Origin: Parazoarcus communis SWub3 = DSM 12120
Lineage (GTDB): Bacteria; Pseudomonadota; Gammaproteobacteria; Burkholderiales; Rhodocyclaceae
Length of the DNA: 64,000 bases
Direction of reading: 5' to 3'
Assembly: GCF_003226565.1 (NCBI RefSeq)
Contig: NZ_QKOE01000015.1
Location: forward strand, 1 to 64,000
Positions 55,640-64,000 of this stretch are shown here, in pieces. Position 1 is the stretch's first letter. Every line of letters begins with the position of its first letter. The notes under the pieces were generated by a model that was not told the origin of the DNA, made no database searches, and saw nothing but the letters and a program-made list of their open reading frames with translations. The translations under genes were made by a program, and so were the position numbers.

Positions 55640-56465
55640 CAATGTTCCCCCGTTCTGCGTTTCCGAGGTCAACCCGTCGGATATCGAGCAATGCGAAATC
55701 GCCTTGGTCCGTTGCGAACAGGCGCTGGCCTAGCCCGCGGTAATCTCCTGCGTGTACCAGCCACTCTGTTCGCCAGGCGAGTTTGATTGCGCCATCAGCC
55801 TCCTGCTCAGATCCGGGATAACGGGTCGGGATTACGCCGACGGCTTCGCCGCCGTTGCTGAACTGAAAATGTGCCGGTGCCCAGACGTAATCACGCAGGT
55901 CGGTCGGGGCTTCGATGTCGATACGGCTTAGCCGGGAGAACGGAATCCAGTAGTAACTGCCGTTGATGATTGCTTCACACACCGGACCAAGGCGGCCGTC
56001 TGCATCAGCCAGCCACTCGAATGGGGCGCCATCAATCCTGCCCGGGGTGGCGGGGGCAAGTTCGAAAGCCCGATCGCGCAGTGCGGCGGCCTCAGTTTGC
56101 TGACCCCGTCCAGCGACGAGCAGCGACTCGACGAGCAGCGCCAGCCACTGTTCTGGTTCGCCGAAGACAAGGGGCGCGCGCTTGCCTGCAAAAACTTCAC
56201 TGCGAAGGACTTCGCAGCGCAGTGCCTCGCGGTACATCTGGGCCATGGCAAGGGCCGAGACGTCAAGCTCCGCCGCAACGTTGAGTTGATTCATTGCGCG
56301 ATCCCACTGGCCAAGTATGGCAAGCAACTGGAACAGGAAGATGCGGAGCTTGGAGTTCGCCGGTTGGCGACGGATCTCGGCTTGAAGCAGGGACAGTGCT
56401 GCTTCCGGATGTCCCGCCCGCAACTGGGCTTCGGCGTTGTCTTGGTCTGTTGAGGGCATGTTCAT
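55632..56465 (-). CDS. tagJ: T6SS accessory protein TagJ (ImpE)
   Basis: TagJ (ImpE) binds ClpV and the sheath and is found in H1-like systems. The 277-residue protein has an N-terminal TPR-like part (AEAQLRAGHPEAALSLLQAEIRRQPAN) and the ImpE C-terminal domain (GAPFEWLADADGRLGPVCEAIING, YYWIPFSRL, LRDYVWAPAHF). Its place between hcp and tssE matches the order in the Pseudomonas H1 cluster. Confidence 0.92.
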   Translation of the reverse strand: MNMPSTDQDNAEAQLRAGHPEAALSLLQAEIRRQPANSKLRIFLFQLLAILGQWDRAMNQLNVAAELDVSALAMAQMYREALRCEVLRSEVFAGKRAPLVFGEPEQWLALLVESLLVAGRGQQTEAAALRDRAFELAPATPGRIDGAPFEWLADADGRLGPVCEAIINGSYYWIPFSRLSRIDIEAPTDLRDYVWAPAHFQFSNGGEAVGVIPTRYPGSEQEADGAIKLAWRTEWLVHAGDYRGLGQRLFATDQGDFALLDIRRVDLGNAERGNIDD

Positions 56466-56485
56466 TGGTTCCGTCGCGGCAGGGG

Positions 56486-56992
56486 CTACTTGGGCGATAT
56501 GTCAGTTTCGAACTGCGAGGTTGCGCTGGATCCACCCGATTCACTCTGGCCACGGTACTCGACAGTAATTTTCTGAAAAGCGAACGACACTCGTTCGATC
56601 GCTGCCTGTCCGCCGCCGCCGACGCCCTCCAGTTCGAGGGCGCTGATCCGTGCGTTGGAGAGGGTGATCGTCAAGTATTCGACAGCTTTGGCGCCGCCTG
56701 CTTTCCGTGCGGTCAGCACTGCCTGTTTGATTGGCTCGTTCGTACGCAAAGCACTCATCAGTCCCGTGCTTGCCCGATCCACCAACTTCGTAACGACGAG
56801 CTCCTTGAGCGCAACCTGATTGGCTCCTGCCCGGCCGGAGGCAGCGGTAGCCGTTGCGCTGGCATTTCCCTGCATGCCCCATGTCCAAGCAAGAACGTCG
56901 ATTTCGCTTTTGTGGAGCATGTCCTGCGCTTCACCCTTAATGGGGCCCGACCGGGAGCCTTCGACTTTCAGGAATATGTCACCAATGGCCAT
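56486..56992 (-). CDS. hcp: T6SS tube protein Hcp, second copy
   Basis: Hcp hexamers stack into the inner tube and carry small effectors. This 168-residue member has DIFLKVEG, GPIKGEAQD, IDVLAWTWGMQG and the late AFQKITVEYRGQ segment. It differs strongly from the copy at 57074 and carries a longer loop after the first strands (SATATAASGRAGANQ). The ATG at 56992 with GGAG upstream is chosen over a TTG one codon before. The gene lies between the first hcp and tagJ in the same operon. Confidence 0.92.
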   Translation of the reverse strand: MAIGDIFLKVEGSRSGPIKGEAQDMLHKSEIDVLAWTWGMQGNASATATAASGRAGANQVALKELVVTKLVDRASTGLMSALRTNEPIKQAVLTARKAGGAKAVEYLTITLSNARISALELEGVGGGGQAAIERVSFAFQKITVEYRGQSESGGSSATSQFETDISPK

Positions 56993-57073
56993 CAACTGGA
57001 CTCCGGAAACGCGGTCCTCAGGAAGCTGGCGTCACACCGCCGAGAGGACGGCATGACACCGGCGGATTAGCGA

Positions 57074-57562
57074 TCAACTAACGTCGCCGTGATTCTCGGC
57101 GATATTCCACGTGGCGGTCTTGGTGGATCCCTTGCCGCCTGACGGGGTCTGCTCGGTGTACTCGTACTTGAACTCGGCGAAGTTAAGTACTACGTTCTCG
57201 GTCAAGCGGTCTTCTCCCCCGCTACCGCCCGTGCTGACCGAAGAGATCAGGACCTCTTTCATGGTGATCTTCACGTACTCAAGCGGGGTTTTTCCAGCCT
57301 TGCGCACGGTGATGACGGCTTGGTCGAAGTGCTCGCCACTGCAGCAGGCTTGAATCAGGGCATGGCTCGATGCATCAATGTATTTGGTAATGGAAAGGTC
57401 CTGGACACTCACCTTGCCCGATCCGCCTCCACCACCCATGTGCGTGGTACCGGATTGACTCAAGCCCCAACTCCAAGCTAGGACATCGATTGATTCCTTA
57501 TGCACTTTGTCCGTTGACTCGCCCTTGATACTGCCGAGTTTGAGGAACATATCCACTGCCAT
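57074..57562 (-). CDS. hcp: T6SS tube protein Hcp, first copy
   Basis: The 162-residue Hcp has MAVDMFLKLGSIKGES, the signature IDVLAWSWGLSQSG, the Gly-rich loop HMGGGGGSGKVSVQD, and VVLNFAEFKYEYTEQ near the end. A clear AGGAG ribosome site stands 6 bases before the ATG. It is 83 bases after tssC with a GC hairpin in between, and 81 bases before the second hcp. Confidence 0.94.
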   Translation of the reverse strand: MAVDMFLKLGSIKGESTDKVHKESIDVLAWSWGLSQSGTTHMGGGGGSGKVSVQDLSITKYIDASSHALIQACCSGEHFDQAVITVRKAGKTPLEYVKITMKEVLISSVSTGGSGGEDRLTENVVLNFAEFKYEYTEQTPSGGKGSTKTATWNIAENHGDVS

Positions 57563-57598
57563 GATGAACTCCTATCCATTTGATGCTGCGATGAACTT

Positions 57599-57613
57599 CG
57601 GGGAGGCTCCCCG
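57599..57613 (-). terminator. Small GC hairpin between tssC and hcp
   Basis: CGGGG and CCCCG form a 5-bp stem with a 5-base loop in the 83-base gap. No T-run follows on the minus strand. It may be a processing or partial termination site that sets hcp levels apart from tssBC; this is inference. Confidence 0.3.
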
Positions 57614-57645
57614 CTTTTGAACCACGCGCCAGCCGGACCCAGGGG

Positions 57646-59142
57646 TCAGCTGCCCTTGGTGGACGGGAGCTTGGACACCAGGCGCAGGGAGACGGTCAGC
57701 CCTTCGAGCTGATAGTGCGGGCGCAGGAAGAACTTCGAAGTGTAGTAGCCTGGATTCCCTTCGACCTCTTCGACGATGACCTCGGCTGCGGCCAGAGGGC
57801 GACGGGCCTTGGTGCTCTCTGTCGAATGTGCGGGGTCACCATCGACGTAGTTCATGATCCAGTCTTGCAGCCAGCGCTGCATGTCGTCGCGCTCCTTGAA
57901 GGAGCCGATTTTGTCGCGCACGATGCACTTCAGGTAGTGGGCGAAGCGGCAGGTGGCAAACAGATAGGGAAGCCGCGCGCCGAGGTTGGCATTGGCGGTG
58001 GCGTCGGGGTCGTCGTACTCGGCCGGCTTGTGCAGCGACTGGGCGCCGATGAAGGCGGCAAAGTCGGAGTTTTTCTTGTGCACCAGGGGCATGAAGCCAT
58101 TCTTGGCCAGTTCTGCTTCGCGTCGGTCCGAGATGGCGATCTCGGTGGGGCATTTCATGTCTACTCCGCCATCGTCGGTGGGAAAGCTGTGCACCGGCAG
58201 ATTTTGCACTGCACCGCCCGATTCGACACCGCGTATGCGGGAACACCAGCCGTATTCCTTGAACGAGCGATTGATGTTCACTGCCATCGCATAGGCTGCA
58301 TTGGACCAAGCATACTTGCTGTGGTCAGCAGCGCCGGTGTCTTCCTCGAAATCGAACTCCTCGACCGGGCTGGTTCGTGCGCCATACGGGACGCGGCTGA
58401 GAAAGCGCGGCATTGCCAGTCCGATGTACTTGGCGTCGTCTGATTCGCGTAGCGAACGCCATGCTGCGTACTCTGGTGTGGTGAAGATCTTGGTCAGATC
58501 GCGTGGGTTGGCTAGTTCCTGCCACGAATCCATCTGCATGATGGTGGGCGAGGCTCCGGTGATGAAGGGACTATGTGCGGCCGCGCAAACCTTAGCCATC
58601 TCGCCGAGGAGTTCGACATCGGGTGGGCTTTGGTCGAAATGATAGTCCCCGACCAGGCAACCGAACGGCTCCCCCCCGAACTGGCCGTACTCTTCCTCGT
58701 ATACGCGCTTGAATAGTGGGCTTTGGTCCCATGCAGTACCCTTGTAGCGCTTCAGGGTCTTTCCAAGCTCATTCTTCGAGATGTTGAAGACCCGGATCTT
58801 CAGCATCTCGTCGGTTTCTGTGTTATTCACCAAGTAATGCAATCCGCGCCATGCACCCTCCAGTTTCTGGAAGTCCGGGTGATGCATGATGAGATTTACC
58901 TGTTCGGTAAGCTTCTGGTCAAGTGCGGCAATGATGGCCTCGATGGACTTCACTACGTCGGAGCCGATCAGGGTGGTCTGTGCCAGGGCCTGTTCGGCCA
59001 GTGTACGAACGGCATTTTCTACCGCACTGCGAGCCTCGTCGGTCTTGGGTTTGAATTCCTGACGCAGCAGTGATTCGAATTCGTTGCCTTCCAGTGCCAG
59101 GGCGCTGGCCTGGGCTTCGTTCTGTGCTTGTATTTCAGCCAT
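57646..59142 (-). CDS. tssC: T6SS sheath protein TssC (VipB)
   Basis: The 498-residue protein is the large sheath subunit. It contains LIMHHPDFQKLEGAWRGLHYL, LGKTLKRYKGTAWDQSPLFK, the segment EEYGQFGGEPFGCLVGDY and RFAHYLKCIVRDKIGSF, all strongly conserved in TssC. It follows tssB after 62 bases and has GAGGAATCC before its ATG. Confidence 0.96.
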   Translation of the reverse strand: MAEIQAQNEAQASALALEGNEFESLLRQEFKPKTDEARSAVENAVRTLAEQALAQTTLIGSDVVKSIEAIIAALDQKLTEQVNLIMHHPDFQKLEGAWRGLHYLVNNTETDEMLKIRVFNISKNELGKTLKRYKGTAWDQSPLFKRVYEEEYGQFGGEPFGCLVGDYHFDQSPPDVELLGEMAKVCAAAHSPFITGASPTIMQMDSWQELANPRDLTKIFTTPEYAAWRSLRESDDAKYIGLAMPRFLSRVPYGARTSPVEEFDFEEDTGAADHSKYAWSNAAYAMAVNINRSFKEYGWCSRIRGVESGGAVQNLPVHSFPTDDGGVDMKCPTEIAISDRREAELAKNGFMPLVHKKNSDFAAFIGAQSLHKPAEYDDPDATANANLGARLPYLFATCRFAHYLKCIVRDKIGSFKERDDMQRWLQDWIMNYVDGDPAHSTESTKARRPLAAAEVIVEEVEGNPGYYTSKFFLRPHYQLEGLTVSLRLVSKLPSTKGS

Positions 59143-59204
59143 GCTGGATTCCTCGACGTCGAGTGTGGGCTAGTGTGTGGGGTGCGTACGTCGGCAGGCC
59201 CGTT

Positions 59205-59714
59205 CTATGCCGATGGTTTCTCTTCCGGCTTGGGTGAAGCTGCAAGTGTTTGCAGTAGCGCCGGATCCTGCAGGACCTTTGCAATCAGCTCCTCGGCTCC
59301 CGTCTTGCCGTCCATGTAGGTGATCAGGTTGGACAGCTGCTGGCGAGCCGTCAGTAACTTGTTCAGGGCGTCGACCTTGCGTGCGACTGCTGCCGGGGAA
59401 AAGTCGTCCATGCTCTCGAAAGTCAGCTCTACGCTGAGATTGCCCTCCCCCGTCAGGGTGTTAGGTACCTGGAAGGCTGCACGGGGCTTCATCGATTTCA
59501 TCCTGCTGTCGAAATTGTCGACATCGATTTCAAGGAATTTGCGGTCAGCGACTGGTGCAAGCGGTTCGGCGGGCTTGCCCGACAGATCGGACAGCACCCC
59601 CATGACGAAGGGCAACTGAACTTTCTTCTCGGAACCATAAAGCTCGACGTCGTATTCGATCTGGACCCGCGGGGCACGATTGCGTGCGATGAATTTCTGG
59701 CTGCTGGTCGACAT
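59205..59714 (-). CDS. tssB: T6SS sheath protein TssB (VipA)
   Basis: The 169-residue small sheath subunit starts MSTSSQKFIARNRAPRVQIEY, followed by VQLPFVMGVLSDLSG and FLEIDVDNFD, typical of TssB. The TssB-TssC tubule contracts to drive secretion. A GGAGGA ribosome site precedes the ATG. It is 118 bases after tssA and directly upstream of tssC. Confidence 0.95.
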   Translation of the reverse strand: MSTSSQKFIARNRAPRVQIEYDVELYGSEKKVQLPFVMGVLSDLSGKPAEPLAPVADRKFLEIDVDNFDSRMKSMKPRAAFQVPNTLTGEGNLSVELTFESMDDFSPAAVARKVDALNKLLTARQQLSNLITYMDGKTGAEELIAKVLQDPALLQTLAASPKPEEKPSA

Positions 59715-59832
59715 GAAGATCCTCCGTCAGGAAAGAATGGTTTGAGTCTGACGTCAGGCGCTGCTGCGATGCAGCCCCTTGGTCAGTGTTGGGTCTTGGG
59801 CTACGGTGGCTGAAGTCAATACAAGCACTAGC

Positions 59833-60882
59833 CTACTCCTCTGCCGGATTGAGTTGGCTGCCGACCATGCGCTCAGCCTGCTCCAGACCATCGGGGGCGA
59901 GTTCCACGATGGCTTCAAGGAAGTTCATGCTAATGACTCTGCGAGCCCGACGGAGCAGCCATTGGGCAGGATTCGTCGGCTCCGCCTGTTCAAGGTAGGC
60001 GACTAGGCGATCAATCGTATCGATCACATCGTCACGTGAGCGAATTGCCATTGTCGTCGTGGCTGCGATTCGCATGTCAACCACGGGGGCGGAGCTGGCA
60101 CTGTCGGGCGCAATTTCCGTAGCAGGTAGCGCGATGCCGCCAAGGGCATGATGTACCGCCTGCAGCGTGTTCAGAAGAGGTTTGAAATCGAGACTGGCAC
60201 TGGCGCCGACATGATCCTGCAGATGGCTGGACAGCGCATGCACCCTGGCGATGCTATCCGTGATCGCGGTGGCTAGCTGTGGAGTCTGGGCAAGCGCTTC
60301 GGCGAGCATGCCGAGAACTCGCGATTCGGCAAAAACCTCCTCATTGTTGCGGGCGGTGAGTTTGCCTTGGGAGACTTCGATATTCCTTACCGTGAGGATA
60401 CCGGACTGACGGGACTGCAGCAGAGTGCTGGCGCGTAGGTCGGAGATCAGGGCGTCGTTGGCGACCATCGGTGCGAGTGCATTGACCCGCATCGTCGGGT
60501 CGTTGCCGTCCTCAGCGTCGAGCTCCGGGTGGACATGGTTCCAATGCTGCTGTAGCAGACCGAGGATCAGGCCGAGGCCTGCATGAATTCCGACGAAGCC
60601 TTCAAGACGGAGCAGCGCGCGGGTGTAATACACCGCAACCCGTAGGTCTCGGGTTCGCTCCAGCAAACCCTCCGCTAGCTTGCGCACGCTCGCCCAATCC
60701 GGGCCTTGTCCCTCAATGGTGACCTTGTCACCGCTTCCACTACTGGTGAACTCCTGCTCAGGCTGCGCTTTGGCTGCTTCCTCCAGGGCAAGAAAGTCAG
60801 CATCGTACTCAAGATTGGGGCCACAGGGCTGTTCATCACCCAGCGGGCGCAGGAAGTGATCGAGGTCGATGTCGGGCGGCAT
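59833..60882 (-). CDS. tssA: T6SS baseplate/cap protein TssA (ImpA family)
   Basis: The protein of about 349 residues has the ImpA N-terminal domain: PLGDEQPCGPNLEYDADFLAL, then ARLL-type segment GLLERTRDLRVAVYYTRALL and GLGLILGLLQQHWNHVHPELD. The short C-terminal region (RRARRVISMNFLEAIVELAPDGL) marks the class with a VasL-like end. The frame is open 70 codons further upstream, but that part reads into the divergent tssJ leader, so I chose ATG 60882 (MPPDIDLDHFL). It opens the minus-strand operon. Confidence 0.92.
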   Translation of the reverse strand: MPPDIDLDHFLRPLGDEQPCGPNLEYDADFLALEEAAKAQPEQEFTSSGSGDKVTIEGQGPDWASVRKLAEGLLERTRDLRVAVYYTRALLRLEGFVGIHAGLGLILGLLQQHWNHVHPELDAEDGNDPTMRVNALAPMVANDALISDLRASTLLQSRQSGILTVRNIEVSQGKLTARNNEEVFAESRVLGMLAEALAQTPQLATAITDSIARVHALSSHLQDHVGASASLDFKPLLNTLQAVHHALGGIALPATEIAPDSASSAPVVDMRIAATTTMAIRSRDDVIDTIDRLVAYLEQAEPTNPAQWLLRRARRVISMNFLEAIVELAPDGLEQAERMVGSQLNPAEE

Positions 60883-60957
60883 GTTCGGGCTGTTCACACG
60901 CCCGCAGTCGAAGAGTCCTTCGCCTTGGTGCGCGTCCTGTGCATTCGCAAATGGATC

Positions 60958-60987
60958 GATATAGTAAATGAATAGGTTGCAGGTTAA
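60958..60987 (-). promoter_or_regulatory. Candidate promoter of the tssA operon
   Basis: On the minus strand TTAACC (60987-60982) and TATATC (60963-60958) are 18 bases apart, inside the only AT-rich stretch between the divergent tssA and tssJ. The tssA ATG is about 75 bases downstream. The match is partial. Confidence 0.35.
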
Positions 60988-61108
60988 TCTCTCACTAGAA
61001 AAAAATCTTTGCAACTCCAGAACGGTGCATCCGGACGGTAAGGGCCGGTGGTTGCCCGCTGTTGCAGCATGCCCGACAATCGTCGTGGCCATTCAGAGGA
61101 GTCGAACC

Positions 61109-61624
61109 TTGTATCTGACAAATCATCCGCTGTTGCGCAGTTCGTGCATCGTACTGTGTGCTGTCGGGATGCTCGTGGCCTGTACTAAGGCTGTTGTGCC
61201 TGTCAAGCCGGTTCCGACGGTGATCTCCGCCAGTCTGAGTGCGGCCGAACGGGTCAATGTCGATGCCCGTGACCGGTCGACGCCGGTGGTGATTCGTCTC
61301 TACCTGCTCAAGAGCACCGCTGTTTTCGATGCGGCGGACTTCTTCTCCTTGTTCGAACGCGATCAGCAGACACTTGGCGATACCCTGGTGGCCCATGAAG
61401 AATGGGTTTTAAAGCCTGGGCAAGTACTTAAGCTTGATCCGCGTGAGGTCGATGGTGTGAAGGCGCTGGGTGTGTTCGCCGCCTTCCGCGAGGTCGACCG
61501 TGCCGCTTGGCGCGCGACGGTTCCGGTGGTCAACGGCCGAACCAATGAGGTTGCTGTCCGGCTTGAGGGCAACCGGGTTGTGCTGTCTGCCACGTTGTCG
61601 GCGGTAAGGCCGGCCACCAAATAA
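61109..61624 (+). CDS. tssJ: T6SS outer membrane lipoprotein TssJ
   Basis: TssJ anchors the TssL-TssM-TssJ membrane complex to the outer membrane. I chose the TTG at 61109 because AGAGGAG lies 7 bases before it and the frame then gives a lipoprotein signal ending LVAC (Cys near residue 26). The body has VIRLYLLKSTAVFDAADFFSLF and the ending AAFREVDRAAWRATVPV, typical of TssJ. It is divergent from tssA and 56 bases before tssK. Confidence 0.9.
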   Translation: MYLTNHPLLRSSCIVLCAVGMLVACTKAVVPVKPVPTVISASLSAAERVNVDARDRSTPVVIRLYLLKSTAVFDAADFFSLFERDQQTLGDTLVAHEEWVLKPGQVLKLDPREVDGVKALGVFAAFREVDRAAWRATVPVVNGRTNEVAVRLEGNRVVLSATLSAVRPATK

Positions 61625-61680
61625 CCTGGGTACAGCGTAGATCATTCTTGGCTGTCCGCTCTTCAAGGAATTCACCATCC

Positions 61681-63015
61681 ATGTCCTGGTTCAGCAAGGT
61701 AGTCTGGTCCGAAGGGCTGTTCCTGCGGCCCCAGCATTTTCAGCAGCAGGATCGGCATGCCGAATGGCGGAATGAGGTGTATCGGATGCACCTTCATGCC
61801 AACGGCTGGGGTTTCGCTCGGCTCGACGTGGACGACGCAGGTCTGGCGATTGGCAAGGTCGTGATCCGTCGTGCGAGCGGCATCCTTCCCGACGGAACTC
61901 CGTTTGACTTTCCAGCGGCACACGAGGGGCCGGTTGCTTTTGATTTTCCGTCTGAGGTCAAGGATGCGCTTGTGGTGCTCGCATTACCGCTGCAGCGCCC
62001 CTTCATGCCGGAGTACGACATCAGTGGTGACGATGACTCACTGGCGCGTTTTGTGGTGACAGATGTCACGCTGCCGGACACCGCAGCCGAAGGTGGTGGG
62101 GCGGAGGTCGTTCAACTCGGACGACCACGGCTATGCCTCGGGTTGTCGGATGATTTCTCCGATGCTTTTGTCCGCATCGGTGTCGTTCGTATCACCGAGC
62201 GACGTCCGGATGGCAGTCTGCTGGTGGATCGGGGCTACATTCCCTCGGTGCTGGCGTGTGATGCGGCGCCCCAGCTCAGTTCGATGTTACGCGAGATCGT
62301 CGGTTTGCTAGGGCAGCGCATGGAGGCCCTGGCTGGGCGCATGGTTCAAGCTGGAAACGGTGGCGTTGCCGAGATGGCTGACTTCCTGTTCCTGTTGGCG
62401 GTCAATCGCCACTTGCCCGTGTTCTCGCATCTGGAACAGTTGCGTCCATTGCATCCGGAAAGGCTCTACAGCCAGATGCTCACCCTGATGGGCGAGTTAT
62501 CCACCCTGACCGCGGGTGATCGACGTCCGCCGACCTTGCAGGCGTATCGGCACGATGCTTTGCAGGACAGCTTTGAGTTCCCGATGCGTGAGATCCGCCG
62601 TAGTCTGTCGGCTATCCTTGAGCAGAACGCCCTGCAGATCCCCTTGCAGGATCACCAGCAGGGGCGCTACGTGGGGATCATCGCGGACCGGGGGCTGCTG
62701 AAGCAGGCCGGTTTCGTGCTAGCGGTCGGGGCGCAGATGCCGGCAGAGGCGGTTCGTACCCGCTTCCCCACCCAGGCCAAGCTCGGTCCGGTCGAGAAAA
62801 TTCGCGAACTGGTCAACCTGCAGCTCCCAGGCATTGCCCTGCGGCCTTTGCCAGTGGCTCCGAGGCAGATTCCCTTTCATGCCGGCTACACCTACTTTGA
62901 ACTCGATAACAGCGGTGACCTGTGGAAACAGCTCGATGCCTCGGGCGGTCTCGGTATGTATGTGACCGGAGACTTTCCCGGCCTGGATGTGGCCCTGTGG
63001 GCCATTCGCGGCTGA
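61681..63015 (+). CDS. tssK: T6SS baseplate protein TssK
   Basis: TssK links the baseplate to the membrane complex. The 444-residue protein starts MSWFSKVVWSEGLFLRPQHF, the classic TssK opening, and contains PEYDISGDDDSLARF and GYTYFELDNSGDLWKQL near the end. The ATG at 61681 is chosen over an in-frame ATG 33 bases upstream. Confidence 0.95.
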   Translation: MSWFSKVVWSEGLFLRPQHFQQQDRHAEWRNEVYRMHLHANGWGFARLDVDDAGLAIGKVVIRRASGILPDGTPFDFPAAHEGPVAFDFPSEVKDALVVLALPLQRPFMPEYDISGDDDSLARFVVTDVTLPDTAAEGGGAEVVQLGRPRLCLGLSDDFSDAFVRIGVVRITERRPDGSLLVDRGYIPSVLACDAAPQLSSMLREIVGLLGQRMEALAGRMVQAGNGGVAEMADFLFLLAVNRHLPVFSHLEQLRPLHPERLYSQMLTLMGELSTLTAGDRRPPTLQAYRHDALQDSFEFPMREIRRSLSAILEQNALQIPLQDHQQGRYVGIIADRGLLKQAGFVLAVGAQMPAEAVRTRFPTQAKLGPVEKIRELVNLQLPGIALRPLPVAPRQIPFHAGYTYFELDNSGDLWKQLDASGGLGMYVTGDFPGLDVALWAIRG

Positions 63016-63048
63016 CCCGCAAGCCATGGTGACAAGGTGGAGTCCACG

Positions 63049-64000
63049 ATGAGCAATGACGATCCTTTCGGGAGTTTACCCGGCGACCGGACCCTGGTAA
63101 TTCCTAATCCCGGTACGCGAGCGCCACGGTCAGCTGCATCTTCTGCCTCTGGATTCAGTTTCGAGCGTATCGAGCTGTCTGCGCTGGATTGGAGTGATGG
63201 CCTGAATCCCCTGGTTGCAGCGGCGAATCCATTGCTCAACCTTGTTCCTAATCTGCGTCAGGCCCATCATCCTGACCCAGCGAGCTTGCGTGAAACCCTC
63301 GCGCGAGCCGTTCAAGTGTTCGAGGCCAAGGCGCGCGAGGTTGGCGTGTTAAACGAGCATGTAGTCGGTGCTCGTTATGCCTTATGTACTTTTCTCGATG
63401 AGGCTGCAGCCAATACTCCGTGGGGCGAAAAGCTCTGGGCGCAGCGCAGCTTGTTGATTCAGTTTCATAACGAGGCCTGGGGCGGGGAGAAGTTCTTCCA
63501 GTTGCTGGGCAAGCTCGCCGAGCAGCCGGCTGCACATCGCAATCTGCTCGAGTTGTTCTACCTCATCCTTGCCTTGGGCTTCGAAGGTCGCTACCGGGTA
63601 GTGCAGAATGGTCGTGCCCAGCTGGACGCGGTGCGTGAGCGTCTGGCACAGATGATCATCAAGGAGCGTGGCGAGCCCGCCCGCGAGCTGTCTCCGCAGT
63701 GGCAGACCACGGCGACGACCGTGCGCCCGCTGCATGATGCGGTGCCTCTGTGGGCGGTGGCAGCGATTGCCGCGTTGCTGCTGGTGGTGATCTACCTGGG
63801 CGCGTCCTACGCGCTGAATCGTCACTCCGACCCCGCATTCGCGCAGATTCTGGGTTTGCGTGTCGCGCCACCGGCACCACTGGCCAAGCCGACCGTCGTT
63901 GAGCCTGCCAAGGTGCCTGACCGCCTGCAGGGTTTTCTCGCGCCGGAGATTCGCGAGGGGCTGGTGGTGGTGCGTGATCTGCCCGATCGCAGCATCGTGT
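63049..64000 (+). CDS. tssL: T6SS membrane protein TssL (IcmH/DotU), cut by the window end
   Basis: At least 317 residues are visible. The DotU domain (about 50-215) has NPLLNLVPNLR, ARYALCTFLDEAAANTPWG, LIQFHNEAWGGEKFF and LGFEGRYRV. A single membrane helix lies near 232-254 (VPLWAVAAIAALLLVVIYLG). After it the sequence LQGFLAPEIREGLVVVRDL begins what looks like the OmpA/MotB-like extension of longer TssL proteins, which binds peptidoglycan; the rest is outside. The gene starts 33 bases after tssK. tssM would be expected next. Confidence 0.93.
   Translation, partial: MSNDDPFGSLPGDRTLVIPNPGTRAPRSAASSASGFSFERIELSALDWSDGLNPLVAAANPLLNLVPNLRQAHHPDPASLRETLARAVQVFEAKAREVGVLNEHVVGARYALCTFLDEAAANTPWGEKLWAQRSLLIQFHNEAWGGEKFFQLLGKLAEQPAAHRNLLELFYLILALGFEGRYRVVQNGRAQLDAVRERLAQMIIKERGEPARELSPQWQTTATTVRPLHDAVPLWAVAAIAALLLVVIYLGASYALNRHSDPAFAQILGLRVAPPAPLAKPTVVEPAKVPDRLQGFLAPEIREGLVVVRDLPDRSIV

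Noticed and set aside
60883-61092. N-terminal extension of TssA by 70 codons
   Set aside because: It covers the AT-rich divergent promoter region and precedes the usual TssA start sequence.

Overview
This is a GC-rich, densely packed bacterial chromosomal window. The gene set suggests a betaproteobacterium, most likely of the Rhodocyclales (Azoarcus/Thauera-like): metX-metW, thiS-thiG-trmB, a zinc-poor DksA and an overlapping DUF2868-DUF3482 pair occur together. This taxonomic call is inference from gene content, not from a search. About 50 genes are supported. No tRNA, rRNA or CRISPR array was seen.

Left part (1-13 kb): the start of an IS1634-like transposase is cut by the window edge. A SMUG1-type uracil-DNA glycosylase, an AmpG-like permease and a large PAS-GGDEF-EAL protein follow on the minus strand. 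Next come an unknown 105-residue protein and the methionine genes metX-metW, whose leader carries a SAM-II-like riboswitch followed directly by a terminator. Divergent from it is thiS-thiG-trmB, then the signal peptide peptidase SppA.

Middle part (13-34 kb): an RND efflux pair without an outer membrane partner; OvoA, the fused enzyme of ovothiol biosynthesis, with a short-chain dehydrogenase; a diguanylate cyclase with three periplasmic binding-protein domains; a hydrolase; a small PsiF-repeat secreted protein; the SbcCD nuclease; a DUF457-type membrane protein; and a purine salvage pair (BMP-family binding protein plus adenine deaminase).

34-44 kb: a complete MexAB-OprM-like tripartite pump with a divergent TetR repressor and a well-defined promoter/operator, then dksA, a solitary yidD and the DUF2868/DUF3482 pair.

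44-64 kb: a type VI secretion locus. It starts with a signalling group (FecR-domain protein, c-heme HAMP membrane sensor with no output domain, Ser/Thr kinase). On the minus strand it continues as tssA-tssB-tssC-hcp-hcp-tagJ-tssE-tssF-tssG-tssH, then a TPR-methyltransferase and an unknown 194-residue protein. Divergent from tssA runs tssJ-tssK-tssL, cut by the right edge. The layout resembles the H1-T6SS of Pseudomonas aeruginosa. tssM, tssI/vgrG, PAAR, tagF and a PppA phosphatase are not in the window. The most unusual points are the SAM-II-like riboswitch, the heme-sensor/kinase group beside the T6SS, the two unlike Hcp genes and the uncharacterised pair at the end of the T6SS minus-strand operon.
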